Source: Roseomonas gilardii subsp. gilardii (GTDB lineage Bacteria > Pseudomonadota > Alphaproteobacteria > Acetobacterales > Acetobacteraceae). Taken from it: a stretch of DNA of 64,000 nt. The notes beneath the pieces were generated by a model. The model ran no database searches and was not told the origin of the DNA. It saw only the letters and a program-made list of their open reading frames with translations. Made by a program: the position numbers and the translations under genes. Of the stretch, positions 18,469 to 26,898 are shown piece by piece (the first letter of the stretch is position 1; every line of letters begins with the position of its first letter). The stretch spans positions 186,001-250,000 of the forward strand of contig NZ_CP095554.1 in the NCBI RefSeq assembly GCF_023078375.1. Reading direction: 5' to 3'.

Positions 18469-19302
18469 TCACGCCGTGAAGGCCAGGGCGAGGCCGGCCG
18501 CCTCGGCCGGCGGCACCACCAGCCGCGTGCCGTGCTGCGAGGTGGGGATACCCTGGTCCGAGAGCAGCGACGCCGTGCCCTCCAGCGAAGCCGTGTGCAG
18601 GGTCAGCGCCACCATGCGGTCCCGCCCTTCCTCCCGCGCAGGGATCTCACCGAAGCGCCGCGCGGCGGCATCCGGATGCAGGACGAGCACCGAGGCCGGC
18701 CCGGCCGGCAGGCAGAGGCCGCCCTCCGTTTCCCGCACCGATTCCGGTCCGAAGAGGCGGCGGAACAGGCCGCCCATCCGCTCGGGAGCCTCGGAGGCAA
18801 AGACGAATTCCGCCACCCCGGTCACGCCATTCGGGTGCCGGCGCCATTCGTCGCGCCAGACCAGTTCGGGCGTGTAGTGGTAGCAGAAGAAGATCCTTCC
18901 GCTCTGCAAGGCCGGGTCGGTGACATAGGCGGTGCGGAAGCGGGCATCCCGCGCGCCCTCCGGCAGGCTCACCGGCCGGCTGAACTCCCGCGCCTCGCCG
19001 ACCGGGGCGCCACGGGCCCGCAGCCGCTCGGCGAAATCGGGCGCGCCGGGCTTGAAGACCAACCCGCTCAGCCCTGGCGGCTCGCTGTGCAGGCCGGCCT
19101 GCTGCGGTGCCCGGCCCGGCTCGTAGCCCAGGAGCTCCAGGTAGTCCTGGCCGAAGATGGCGAGATGGTTGCTCGACCCCAGCGTGTGATGGCCACGCTC
19201 CGTCATGTCGAAGCCGAGGCGGGCATACCGGTCCCGCGCCTCGTCGAGCCGGTCGGCCACGGTGATGACCACATGGTCGATGGCGGGAGAAAGATCGGTC
19301 AT
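18469..19302 (-). CDS. VOC family protein (Glyoxalase_3-like)
   Basis: 277 residues beginning AIDHVVITVADRLDEARDRY, then HHTLGSSNHLAIFGQDYLEL, typical of the larger two-module glyoxalase-like group. A second module begins near residue 155 (GVTGVAEFVFASEAPERMGG). The reaction is unknown. A Fur-box-like sequence lies 85-103 bp upstream of the start, so iron control of this gene is possible, although that box may belong to the candidate small RNA on the other strand. Confidence 0.82.
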   Translation of the reverse strand: MTDLSPAIDHVVITVADRLDEARDRYARLGFDMTERGHHTLGSSNHLAIFGQDYLELLGYEPGRAPQQAGLHSEPPGLSGLVFKPGAPDFAERLRARGAPVGEAREFSRPVSLPEGARDARFRTAYVTDPALQSGRIFFCYHYTPELVWRDEWRRHPNGVTGVAEFVFASEAPERMGGLFRRLFGPESVRETEGGLCLPAGPASVLVLHPDAAARRFGEIPAREEGRDRMVALTLHTASLEGTASLLSDQGIPTSQHGTRLVVPPAEAAGLALAFTA

Positions 19303-19386
19303 GGCGCCCCTCGGATCAGGCCGGATTCCAGCCCCCTATCTGACGCCCCTGCCCCGGGCCGGTCCATCCCGATATCGCGAAAATCG

Positions 19387-19405
19387 GATAATGATAATCA
19401 CTTGC
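19387..19405. promoter_or_regulatory. Fur-box-like operator
   Basis: GATAATGATAATCACTTGC matches the classical 19-bp Fur box (GATAATGATAATCATTATC) at 16 of 19 positions, including the whole left half and centre. It lies in an intergenic region that could drive the VOC gene leftward or the candidate small RNA rightward. Which iron regulator (Fur, Mur or Irr type) would use it is not known. Confidence 0.55.
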
Positions 19406-19418
19406 ATTTAACGTCAGG

Positions 19419-19531
19419 CCGTGCTTAAACCTGTCCCGCGGGCAGCACTACCCCGCATCCCATCGAATGCCTCCTGCATTCAGACGTCGGAAACTCCCTC
19501 AGCCCGGTCGGCAACGACCGGGCTGCTTTTT
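19419..19531 (+). ncRNA. Candidate iron-regulated small RNA with anti-Shine-Dalgarno loop
   Basis: Three consecutive hairpins lie between the Fur-like box and a T-tract. The first is CTGTCC-CGC-GGGCAG (19431-19445). The second is GAATGC-CTCCT-GCATTC (19465-19481), whose whole loop is the anti-Shine-Dalgarno CUCCU. The third is the terminator at 19501-19524. No open frame fits. A possible -10 is TTTAAC at 19407-19412; the transcription start is not fixed, so the 5' end given is approximate. The architecture is like that of alphaproteobacterial trans-acting small RNAs that block ribosome binding sites. Confidence 0.45.
19501..19531 (+). terminator. Rho-independent terminator, rightward
   Basis: A perfect 10-bp stem AGCCCGGTCG / CGACCGGGCT closed by a GCAA tetraloop, then GC and five T (19527-19531). 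The T-tract is only on the + strand, so it ends rightward transcription. No annotated protein gene transcribes into it from the left, which is the main argument for a small RNA. Confidence 0.85.
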
Positions 19532-19534
19532 GGG

Positions 19535-20881
19535 TCAGCGCTCCGGAAGGACGGCCCCGCCATAGCGGCTCGCCGGCACCGGCACGCCCAGATTCCCCCG
19601 CAGGGTGCGAGAGGCGTATTCCGTGCGGAACATCCCGCGCCGCTGCAGTTCCGGCACCACCTGCGCCGCGAAATCCTCCAGCCCCACCGGCAGGGCGGCG
19701 GGGCAGATGTTGAAGCCGTCCGCCGCCTCGGCCTCCACCCAGGCCTCCATCTCGTCTGCGATCTGCCTCGCCGTGCCGATCAGGATGCGCGAGCCGAAGC
19801 CCGCCGCGATGGTGGTGTAGAGCTGGCGGATGGTGAGGTTGTCGCGCCGCGCCAGCTTCAGCAGGTTCTGCGCGATGCTGCGCACCTTGGGGTCGTTCGG
19901 CTCCGGCACGGGACCGTCCAGCGGATGGGCGGAAAGGTCGCCCATCTGGCCATAGAGGTAGGACAGCCCCAGTTCCGGCGCGACCAGCGCGTTCAGCAGG
20001 TCGTATTTCTCGCGCGCCTCGGCCTCCGTCCCCCCGATGAAGGGGGTGATGCCGGGCAGGATCTTCATCCCCTCCGGGTCCCGCCCCTTGCGCGCGGCGC
20101 GTTCCTTGAGGTCGCGGTAATAGCTGCGGCCGGTGTCGATCTCGTGCGGCACGGCATAGATGACCTCGGCGCTCTCCGCTCCGATCTCCATGCCGGCTTC
20201 GGAAGCGCCGGCCTGCACCAGGACCGGGCGCGCCTGCGGGCTGCGCGCCACGCTGAGCGGCCCCTTCACCTTGAAGTGCCTGCCCTGGTGGTTCAGCACA
20301 TGCAGCTTCGCCGCGTCGAAGAAGATGCCGCTTTCCTTGTCGCGGACCAGCGCATCGGCATCCCAGGAATCCCAGAGCCCCTTCACCACCTCGACGAACT
20401 CGGCGGCGCGCTCGTAGCGGGTGTTGTAGTCGAGATGCTGGTCGCGGTTGAAGTTCTGCGCCTCCGCATCCGACCAGGAAGTGACGATGTTCCAGCCCGC
20501 GCGGCCGCCGCTGATCCGGTCCAGCGAGGCGTATTTGCGGGCGATGTGATACGGTTCGTTGTAGGTGGTGGAGGCCGTGGCGACGAGGCCGATCCGCGTG
20601 GTCATCGGCGCCAGGGCGGAGAGCAGCGTCAGCGGCTCCAGCTCCGCCGTCTGGGCGGAGCGGCAGAGCGAGCCCGGAGGCTCGTCCTTCGCGCGGATGC
20701 CGATGCCATCGGCCAGGAACACCATGTCGAACTTCGCGGCCTCGGCGAGCCGCGCGACGTTCAGGAAGTGGGCGAAGTCCGAGGCCCCGCCCGGATCGAC
20801 CTGCGGATGGCGCCAGGCCGCGGCGTGATAGCCCAGATAGCGCATCGACAGGCCCAGGCTGATCATCTTGCGGGCGGGCAT
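19535..20881 (-). CDS. LLM-class flavin-dependent monooxygenase (NtaA/SnaA/DszA family)
   Basis: 448 residues. The N-terminus LGLSMRYLGYHAAAWRHPQV and FLADGIGI, then SGGRAGWNIVTSWSDAEAQNFN and HYNTRY-like HLDYNTRYERAAEFV, are typical of the NtaA/SnaA/SoxA/DszA group, which use reduced FMN supplied by a separate reductase. Substrates in the family include nitrilotriacetate and organosulfur compounds; the one here is not predictable. It is transcribed away from the GntR gene at 21324, which is a plausible regulator. No dedicated flavin reductase is adjacent. Confidence 0.88.
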   Translation of the reverse strand: MPARKMISLGLSMRYLGYHAAAWRHPQVDPGGASDFAHFLNVARLAEAAKFDMVFLADGIGIRAKDEPPGSLCRSAQTAELEPLTLLSALAPMTTRIGLVATASTTYNEPYHIARKYASLDRISGGRAGWNIVTSWSDAEAQNFNRDQHLDYNTRYERAAEFVEVVKGLWDSWDADALVRDKESGIFFDAAKLHVLNHQGRHFKVKGPLSVARSPQARPVLVQAGASEAGMEIGAESAEVIYAVPHEIDTGRSYYRDLKERAARKGRDPEGMKILPGITPFIGGTEAEAREKYDLLNALVAPELGLSYLYGQMGDLSAHPLDGPVPEPNDPKVRSIAQNLLKLARRDNLTIRQLYTTIAAGFGSRILIGTARQIADEMEAWVEAEAADGFNICPAALPVGLEDFAAQVVPELQRRGMFRTEYASRTLRGNLGVPVPASRYGGAVLPER

Positions 20882-21323
20882 GGCGGATCTCCTCGGGCGG
20901 CGCCGCGTTCCGGCACGCCGTGCGGGTGCCGATCAGCGCGCGTGTATCGCCGTGGCGTGGGCGGGTGAAGACCTGCCCGGCCGGCCCGGTCTCCCGCAGC
21001 CTGCCGAAATGCATCACCGCGATCCGGCGCCACAGGCAGCGCGCCAGATGCCGCAGGAGGCGGCCGCCACCGGCTCATGATGACCCGGCGCGACCGTGCG
21101 CCGGGAAAGCCCGGCGTCAGGCAGGGTCCTGGCCACGATGCCCGTTCCCGGCGATAGATCGCGAAAGATTCTGCCATTCGGTATACAATATCATTGTTCT
21201 TGCTTTGCAAAATCCATCTTGGCCGTAAGAGTTCCTGGAAATTTCGGGGGCATCGCTGCTTCTCTCGACAAAGGTACGGATTTCGGCATACCCAACCCTG
21301 ATACCAACCGAGGAGATGCGGGC
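20882..21323. other. Divergent intergenic region between LLM and GntR genes
   Basis: 442 bp with no supported gene. It contains a perfect 8-bp-stem hairpin CCCGGCGC / GCGCCGGG (21084-21105) and a locally AT-rich segment around GGTATACAATATCATT (about 21180-21195), a reasonable place for promoters and a GntR operator for either gene. Confidence 0.5.
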
Positions 21324-22001
21324 ATGGACGAGATGGCCACCCTCCCCGCCGACAGCAGTACGGCTCGCAGCTCCGATCTCTACGCCGCCATGAAGGCGGA
21401 GATCGTCTCCCTGCGCCTCGCCCCCGGCACACAGTTGCAGGAGGTGGCGCTGGGGCAGCGCTTCGGCGTCAGCCGCACGCCGGTGCGGGAGGCATTGCAG
21501 GGCCTGTTGCATGACGGGCTGGTGGAACGCTTCGGCCGGTTCTATCGCGTCATCCGCATGACGGAGGCCGAGATCCGCGATGTCTGCGAACTGCGCGAGG
21601 CCCTGGAATGCATGGCGGTCGGCCTGGCGGTGGAACGCGAGCCCGGCTGCACCGCGGTGCTGGAAAGGCTGATCGCCGAACAGGAGGCGGCCTTCGCCGC
21701 GGGGGATCTCGATGCCTTCCATGCCCTGGACGGGGCCTTCCACCTCCGCATCGGCCAGGGCGCGGGCAATGCCGCGCTGTTGCGGCAGTTGGAGATGCTC
21801 CACGACAAGGCGACGCTGGTGCGCGCGATGGAGGGCAGCCGCCCCCACTGGGCCGGGCAGGTGGTCGCCGAGCATCGCCGGATCCTCGATGCCATGCGGC
21901 GGCGGGAGACGGGCATCGCCCAGGCGGAGATGCGCTATCACATCCGGAGCGTCGTCATGCTCCGCTCCCGGCAAGCCCCTCCTGAGCCAGGGGCTTCCTG
22001 A
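21324..22001 (+). CDS. GntR family transcriptional regulator, FCD subfamily
   Basis: 225 residues. The N-terminal winged HTH includes LRLAPGTQLQEVALGQRFGV then SRTPVREALQGLLHDGLV. The C-terminal FCD helical domain has VCELREALECMAVGLA and the metal/ligand-site residues in DAFHALDGAFHLRIG and EHRRILDAMRR. AGGAG lies 9 nt before the ATG; a second ATG three codons on is possible. It is divergent from the LLM monooxygenase and likely regulates it in response to a small organic acid. Confidence 0.88.
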   Translation: MDEMATLPADSSTARSSDLYAAMKAEIVSLRLAPGTQLQEVALGQRFGVSRTPVREALQGLLHDGLVERFGRFYRVIRMTEAEIRDVCELREALECMAVGLAVEREPGCTAVLERLIAEQEAAFAAGDLDAFHALDGAFHLRIGQGAGNAALLRQLEMLHDKATLVRAMEGSRPHWAGQVVAEHRRILDAMRRRETGIAQAEMRYHIRSVVMLRSRQAPPEPGAS

Positions 22002-22044
22002 GCCGTTGCCTTCGGCGCGCCCTGGACCTATGTCTGCCCCCGAT

Positions 22045-22151
22045 GGGGATGGAGCTCCCCCGAAACCTCCCGGACGGGCTGATGGCTCCTACCGCGAACA
22101 CGAAAAGCGGTAGGGGTGCGTCCGGATCACCTGCCGATGGGCGGGTTTTTT
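22045..22151 (+). promoter_or_regulatory. Fluoride riboswitch (crcB motif) with terminator platform
   Basis: The aptamer GGGGATGGAGCTCCCC, then GAAACC and CGGGCTGATGGCTCCTAC (22045-22092) has the crcB-motif consensus: GGxGATG first stem and loop, and the 3' CTGATGGCTCCTA that forms the pseudoknot and ion site. Downstream, CCTACCGC can pair with GCGGTAGG (22088-22114), then CCTGCC / GGGCGG is followed by TTTTTT (22130-22151) as an intrinsic terminator. Fluoride should stabilise the aptamer and allow read-through into crcB, which starts 29 nt after the T-tract. Confidence 0.93.
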
Positions 22152-22179
22152 CATGCTCGCCCCGACAAAAGGAGCGAGC

Positions 22180-22611
22180 ATGTCGTTCACCACCTGCCTG
22201 CTGGTCATGATCGGCGGTGCCCTCGGCACCCTGGCGCGCTATGTCGTTTCCGTGCTGGCGCTGCCCATCAGCCGGGACCTGCCCTGGGGCACCATCATCA
22301 TCAACCTCACCGGCTCCTTCGTCATCGGCTTCTTCGGCACGCTGACCCTGGCCCATGGCCGCTACCCGTTGTCGGAGAACATCCGCCTCTTCGTGATGAT
22401 CGGGCTCTGCGGTGGCTACACCACCTTCTCCTCCTTCAGCCTCCAGACGCTGGACCTGTTGAGGAGCGGCGCCGTGCTGCGGGCCTCCATCAACATCGGC
22501 GCCTCCCTGCTGCTCTGCCTCGGGGCGGTGGCCCTGGGCCATGCCATGGCCGCCCATTTCAACGGTGGCGCCCGGCAGATCGCCCAGATCGCCCTCGAGG
22601 AGGATGCGTGA
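22180..22611 (+). CDS. crcB: Fluoride efflux channel CrcB (Fluc)
   Basis: 143 residues with four membrane helices. Conserved Fluc features are GGALGTLARY near the start, IIINLTGSFVIGF in helix 2 (the Asn-lined pore) and GLCGGYTTFSSFS in helix 3 with the phenylalanine box. It forms a dual-topology dimer that lets fluoride out of the cell. AAGGAG lies 6 nt before the ATG at 22180; an ATG at 22153 is inside the terminator T-tract and is rejected. Controlled by the riboswitch immediately upstream. Confidence 0.95.
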   Translation: MSFTTCLLVMIGGALGTLARYVVSVLALPISRDLPWGTIIINLTGSFVIGFFGTLTLAHGRYPLSENIRLFVMIGLCGGYTTFSSFSLQTLDLLRSGAVLRASINIGASLLLCLGAVALGHAMAAHFNGGARQIAQIALEEDA

Positions 22612-22703
22612 GGGTGGAAGCCCCATGCGCCATCGCGTGGGGCATGCCGCCGCTTGACCTCGGCCCCCGTCGCGGCCCAGTGGAACCCTGAGAGGTTCCC
22701 CGG

Positions 22704-23240
22704 ATGGAAGAGCTCACCCGGCAAAGGCCATCGGCCGCCCCGAAAGAGGACAGAGGGCAGGAAACAGGCCGCGCCGTGGCCTGTCCGCGGACCCTGACCG
22801 ATCTCGAGGCCGATCCCCTGGCCGTCATCGCCGAAGGGCGGGAGGCCGATCCCTTCCTGAGCTGGAAGGGCATCATCCGTCCGATCGACCGGGTGATCGA
22901 CCGCGACGCCACCGCCCGGCACGCCGCCCGCCGCGCCGAGATGACCTCCTCCCGCTGCGTCGCCCAGCTCCTCCGGGCCGCCCGCTTCATCGAGCAGGCG
23001 CCCCCCAGCCGCATCGTCAACCCCAGGCGCTCCACCTATGGCTGGAAGCATGTCGCGGAGCGCTTCCACAAGGCCATGGACCCGGCGGGCGACTGCTATG
23101 TGGGGGAAGGGATGTTCATCCTCGCGGCCCGGGCCATGGGCCTGGTGGTCCATGTCGATCGCCACGAGGACACCTATGTGAACCTGTCCGAACGCGCCGC
23201 GACAGGCTGGGGCGACAGCGGGGACAGCGGCGCCCCGTAG
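22704..23240 (+). CDS. Conserved hypothetical protein
   Basis: 178 residues, not recognised. The middle is basic and helical (RHAARRAEMTSSRCVAQLLR). The C-terminal third has the only family-like features: STYGWKHVAERFHKAM, then DCYVGEGMFILAARAMGLVV and TYVNLSERA, which read like a small folded unit found in orphan proteins of related bacteria. There is no signal peptide or membrane helix. The codon third-position GC is strong in this frame, supporting coding. It stands alone between crcB and the D-amino-acid dehydrogenase gene. Confidence 0.6.
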   Translation: MEELTRQRPSAAPKEDRGQETGRAVACPRTLTDLEADPLAVIAEGREADPFLSWKGIIRPIDRVIDRDATARHAARRAEMTSSRCVAQLLRAARFIEQAPPSRIVNPRRSTYGWKHVAERFHKAMDPAGDCYVGEGMFILAARAMGLVVHVDRHEDTYVNLSERAATGWGDSGDSGAP

Positions 23241-23264
23241 GGCGCGGTGCTCCCGTCCCTTCCC

Positions 23265-24515
23265 TTACGCCGCAGCGGGTACCTGCTCCGGCCGCTCGAT
23301 CAGGGCCGCCAGGCGCCGGCCGGAACCGGCCGCCATGGTCCAGCCGGTATGGCCATGGCCGGTGTTCAGGAACAGGCCGGGGATGCGCGTCGGGCCGATG
23401 CGGGGCCGCCCATCCGGCACCATCGGCCGCAGCCCGGCCCATTGCACCGCGCCCTCCGCCCTCTCCGCACCCGCCATCGCCGGGAAGAGTTCCGCCACGC
23501 TGCGCATCAGCGCCCCGATCCGCTGCGGGGACGGCGTCGTGTCGTAATCGGCGACCTCGGCCGAGCCGACGATGCGGTAGCGGTCGCCCAGCGGCGTCAG
23601 GGCGAATTTCCGCATGTCGTCGAGGATGGCGTTGCGCGGCCCCTCCGGCCAGACCCGGCGCGGCACGGTGACCGAGAGGCCCTTCACCGGATAGACCGGC
23701 AGGGCGATCCCATGGCGGCGCAGGAAGATCGGGCTCTGGCTGGCCAGCGCCACCACCACCGCGTCGCTCGCGATCTCACCCCTGTCCCCACCGGCACGGG
23801 TCCGCACCGCCGCCACGCGCCCCTCGCGCAGCACCAGATCCTCCGCCGTGGTGCCGTAGTGGAAGCGGGCGCCGCGCGCCGCGCACCAGGCGGCCAGCCC
23901 CTGGCTGAACTTGTTGCAGTCGCCGATCTCGTCCTGCGGGAAGTACAGGCCGCCGGCGATACGCTCCGCCACCGGGCCCAGGGCCGGCTCCCGCGCCACG
24001 CAGGCGGCGCGGTCCAGCCGCTCCGTTTCCAGCCCGAAGGGCGCCAGTGCCTCATGCGCCCGCGCCGCCTCCTCCAGCGTCGCGGCATCGGCGAAGGTCT
24101 TCACGACGCAATGCCCGGCATAGTCATAGGCCACGCCGGTGCGGGCCCGGATCTCCGCCATGCAGCGCGCGCTCTGCAGCGCCAGTTCCAGATTGGCGAC
24201 GCAGGTGTCCCGATAGCGCGCCGGGCGGGCCGCCATCATGAAGCCCAGCCCCCAGCGCCACATGCGCGGCAGGGCGGAGGGGCGCAGCAGCATCGGCGCA
24301 TCCTCCTGCCCCAGCCAGCGCAGCACCTTCATCGGCACGCCGGGCGCGGCCCAGGGCTGGACGGAGCTGACATGGATGATGGCGCCGTTGCCCCAGCTCG
24401 TCTCCACCCCCGCCGCCTCGCGGCGCTCCACCACCGTGACCTCGTGCCCGGCCTCCAGCAGCCAATAGGCGGTGGCGACGCCGATGACCCCGGCCCCCAG
24501 CACGGTGACGCGCAT
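23265..24515 (-). CDS. dadA: D-amino-acid dehydrogenase-like FAD oxidoreductase (DadA)
   Basis: 416 residues. The N-terminal FAD site VTVLGAGVIGVATAYWLLEA is followed by ETSWGNGAIIHVSSVQPWAAPG and KVLRWLG, which are the DadA hallmarks; the C-terminus has GLRPMVPDGRPRIGPT and LNTGHGHTGWTMAAGSGR. DadA deaminates D-amino acids to 2-oxo acids and passes electrons to the respiratory chain at the inner membrane. No alanine racemase gene (dadX) is adjacent, so substrate preference is open. Confidence 0.88.
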   Translation of the reverse strand: MRVTVLGAGVIGVATAYWLLEAGHEVTVVERREAAGVETSWGNGAIIHVSSVQPWAAPGVPMKVLRWLGQEDAPMLLRPSALPRMWRWGLGFMMAARPARYRDTCVANLELALQSARCMAEIRARTGVAYDYAGHCVVKTFADAATLEEAARAHEALAPFGLETERLDRAACVAREPALGPVAERIAGGLYFPQDEIGDCNKFSQGLAAWCAARGARFHYGTTAEDLVLREGRVAAVRTRAGGDRGEIASDAVVVALASQSPIFLRRHGIALPVYPVKGLSVTVPRRVWPEGPRNAILDDMRKFALTPLGDRYRIVGSAEVADYDTTPSPQRIGALMRSVAELFPAMAGAERAEGAVQWAGLRPMVPDGRPRIGPTRIPGLFLNTGHGHTGWTMAAGSGRRLAALIERPEQVPAAA

Positions 24516-24619
24516 GTCGCGAAGCTCCCCGATCCAGCCGCCCCTGTTTCGCGCCAGCGGATGCCGCCTGTCCAGCCATGGCGGGCCACCATTCCCGTCC
24601 CGGCTGGAATCCGCGCCTC

Positions 24620-24781
24620 AGAGCCCGATTGAGAATGGCCGCGGGTCGGTCTGGCGGGTCTTTTCCGCGCCGGGGGCGTCAGGCCCTTGCCCCGATGCCC
24701 CGCATCGGGGCGGCGGACCTTCCTGCCCGGCACGAAAAATCCCTCGCCAGCCCTCCGCCGCCCCATTCTCAAACGGGCTCT
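24620..24781. repeat. MITE-like 162-bp element with terminal inverted repeats
   Basis: AGAGCCCGATTGAGAATGG (24620-24638) and its complement CCATTCTCAAACGGGCTCT (24763-24781) differ at one position. The sequences inside the two ends also match imperfectly for about 40 bp more (CTGGCGGGTCTTTTCCG against CTGGCGAGGGATTTTTCG), so the whole element could fold on itself. It has no coding capacity. Its right end overlaps the adenine deaminase stop codon. Confidence 0.65.
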
Positions 24782-26481
24782 CAGCCGATCAGCGCGAACC
24801 GGTCCACATCCACCAGGCCGCGATCGGTGATCTTCAGATGCGGGATCACAGGCAGGGACAGGAAAGCGAGTTGCAGGAAGGGTTCCTCCAGCGCGCAGCC
24901 CATCCCCTGCACCGTGTCGCGCAGCCCGTGCAGCGCGTGGCGCACCGTCTCGAAGGGATCGAGGCTCATCAGCCCGGCCAGCGGCAGGGCGAGTTCCGCC
25001 AGCACAGCGCCGTCGCGCACCGCCACGAAGCCGCCGCCCAGCGCGATCAGCCGGTTCACCGCCACGGCCATGTCGGCATCGCTGGCGCCCAACACGCAGA
25101 TGTTGTGGCTGTCATGCCCGACCGAGGAAGCCAGCGCCCCGCCGCGCAGGCCGAAGCCGCGCACGAAGCCGCGTCCGACATTGCCGTTGCGCCCATGGCG
25201 CTCCAGCACGCAGACCTTCAACAGGTCGCTGGCCGGATCGGCCTCGCACTGCCCGCCCCGTACCAGGGGCGCGGCATCGTCGATCCGCGCGGTGATGATC
25301 TTGCCGGGAATGATGCCGATCGCCGGCAGCGCGGCGGCGCTCTCCGGAACACGGAACACCTCCGGCCCGACCGGGGCGAGGCGCACGGAATTGCCGCCCG
25401 GCGGTGCCGGCAGGGCGCGCCCCGCGAAGCTTTCCGCTGTCACCGGCACGCCCTTGCGCAGCACGAGGCTGACGGCGCAGCTCTCCAGCTCCTCCAGCAA
25501 CAGGATGTCGGCGAGGTAGCCCGGCGCGATCAGCCCGCGGTCGCGCAGCCCGAAGCCGCGCGCCGCCGACCAGCTCGCCGCGCGATAGGTCGCCGCCACC
25601 GGCGCGCCGAGCGCGATGGCCCGGCGCACGAGATAGTCCATGTGCCCCTGCTCGAAAATATCGAGCGGGTTGCGGTCGTCGGTGCAGAGGCCGAGGAAGG
25701 GCGAGGTGAATTCCCCGATCAGCGGCGCCAGCGCGGTCACGTCCTTGGAAACGGTGCCCTCGCGGATCAGCACCTGCATGCCCTTGGACAGCTTCTCCAG
25801 CCCTTCCTCGTAGCTGGTCGTCTCGTGGCAGTTGCGGATGCCACAGGAGAGATAGGCGTTCAGCGCCCGGCCGGAGAGCAGCGGCGAATGGCCGTCGATA
25901 TGCCCGTCAGCGAAGGCCGCCAGCTTGTCGAGGCAGACAGGGTCCTTGTTCAGCACGCCGGGCACGTTCATGAACTCCGCGAGGCCGATCACCTGCGGAT
26001 GGTCGCGGTACCGCACCAGCTCCGGCGCGTCGAGCCGCGCCCCCGCCGTCTCCAGCCCCGTCGCCGGCACGCAGGAGGACAGTTGCACCCGCAGGTCCAT
26101 CACCGTGGCCAGCGAGGAATCGAGGAAGTAGCGCAGCCCCTCCTCGCCCAGCACGTTGCAGATCTCGTGCGGGTCGCAGATCGCCGTGGTGGTGCCGCGC
26201 GGCAGCACGCAGCAGTCGAACTCCCCCGGCGTGACCAGCGTGCTCTCGCAATGCACATGGCTGTCCACGAAGCCCGGCACGGCGAAGCGCCCGGCGGCAT
26301 CGATCTCCCGCACGCCTTCATAGCTCTCGCGCATTCCCACGATCCGCTCGCCGCAGATGGCGATGTCGCCGCGCCGGACCGTCCCCGTCACCAGATCGAG
26401 GATCCGGGCGTCCCTGATCGCCAGATCGGCCTTCTCGCGCCCCAGGGCCTGGTCGATCCGCCTCTCCAGCACACGCCGCAT
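24781..26481 (-). CDS. ade: Adenine deaminase
   Basis: 566 residues from ATG 26481 (an ATG at 26526 is less likely). The amidohydrolase barrel has PGFVDSHVHCESTLVTPGEF, RGTTTAICDPHEICNV, DGHIDGHSPLLSG, GIRNCHETTSYEE and the LCTDDRN metal aspartate; the C-terminal adenine-deaminase domain has SVGHDSHNICVLGASD and LPLAGLMS. It converts adenine to hypoxanthine and ammonia. With xanthine dehydrogenase elsewhere in the window it would feed purine catabolism, but the two are 18 kb apart. Confidence 0.95.
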   Translation of the reverse strand: MRRVLERRIDQALGREKADLAIRDARILDLVTGTVRRGDIAICGERIVGMRESYEGVREIDAAGRFAVPGFVDSHVHCESTLVTPGEFDCCVLPRGTTTAICDPHEICNVLGEEGLRYFLDSSLATVMDLRVQLSSCVPATGLETAGARLDAPELVRYRDHPQVIGLAEFMNVPGVLNKDPVCLDKLAAFADGHIDGHSPLLSGRALNAYLSCGIRNCHETTSYEEGLEKLSKGMQVLIREGTVSKDVTALAPLIGEFTSPFLGLCTDDRNPLDIFEQGHMDYLVRRAIALGAPVAATYRAASWSAARGFGLRDRGLIAPGYLADILLLEELESCAVSLVLRKGVPVTAESFAGRALPAPPGGNSVRLAPVGPEVFRVPESAAALPAIGIIPGKIITARIDDAAPLVRGGQCEADPASDLLKVCVLERHGRNGNVGRGFVRGFGLRGGALASSVGHDSHNICVLGASDADMAVAVNRLIALGGGFVAVRDGAVLAELALPLAGLMSLDPFETVRHALHGLRDTVQGMGCALEEPFLQLAFLSLPVIPHLKITDRGLVDVDRFALIG

Positions 26482-26576
26482 GACCGCAGCCCCTTCTTCA
26501 TGAGTGCCCCGATGCTCCCGGACCATAAGCCTTTCCGCAAGCGCTTTGCCCCTGGGTCCTGAAGGTGGCGCCCCCG

Positions 26577-26862
26577 TGGGAGGAGCGCCGCCTCTCCCAC
26601 ACCCTCTCCGCCGGGAACCGGAGCCGGACCCCGGGCTTTCATGGGTTCGGGTGGAAAGGCTGGTCTGACGTCTGATCCCTGGGAGCGGGTGGGCCGGCGG
26701 GGCTCCCGGAAAGCGGGGCTCCCGGAAAGAAGAACACCTTGCCCGCGTTGGTGGCGCCGGCCGTCGCCGGTGTCAGCGAGCACCAGCGAACCGGGTCCGG
26801 AGCCCGCGGGGTCCTGGCGGATAGGGGTCCGGGGGAGAAGGTAGAACCCTATCCCCCGGGAC
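26577..26862. repeat. Dispersed intergenic repeat, copy 2
   Basis: Shares ordered modules with 16446-16757: an opening hairpin around CGCCGCCTCTCCCAC, ACCCTCTCCGCCGGG, CCCCGGGCTTTC, GATCCCTG, GCGGGGTCCTGGCGGATAG, GGTCCGGGGG and a closing hairpin ending TATCCCCCGGG. Here the middle has a short internal duplication (GGGGCTCCCGGAAAG twice). It fills most of the space between the adenine deaminase start and the YjbH gene stop and shows no coding potential. Confidence 0.7.
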
Positions 26863-26898
26863 ATCGCCACGCCAGACGTGATGCGCGGCCTTCGTCGC

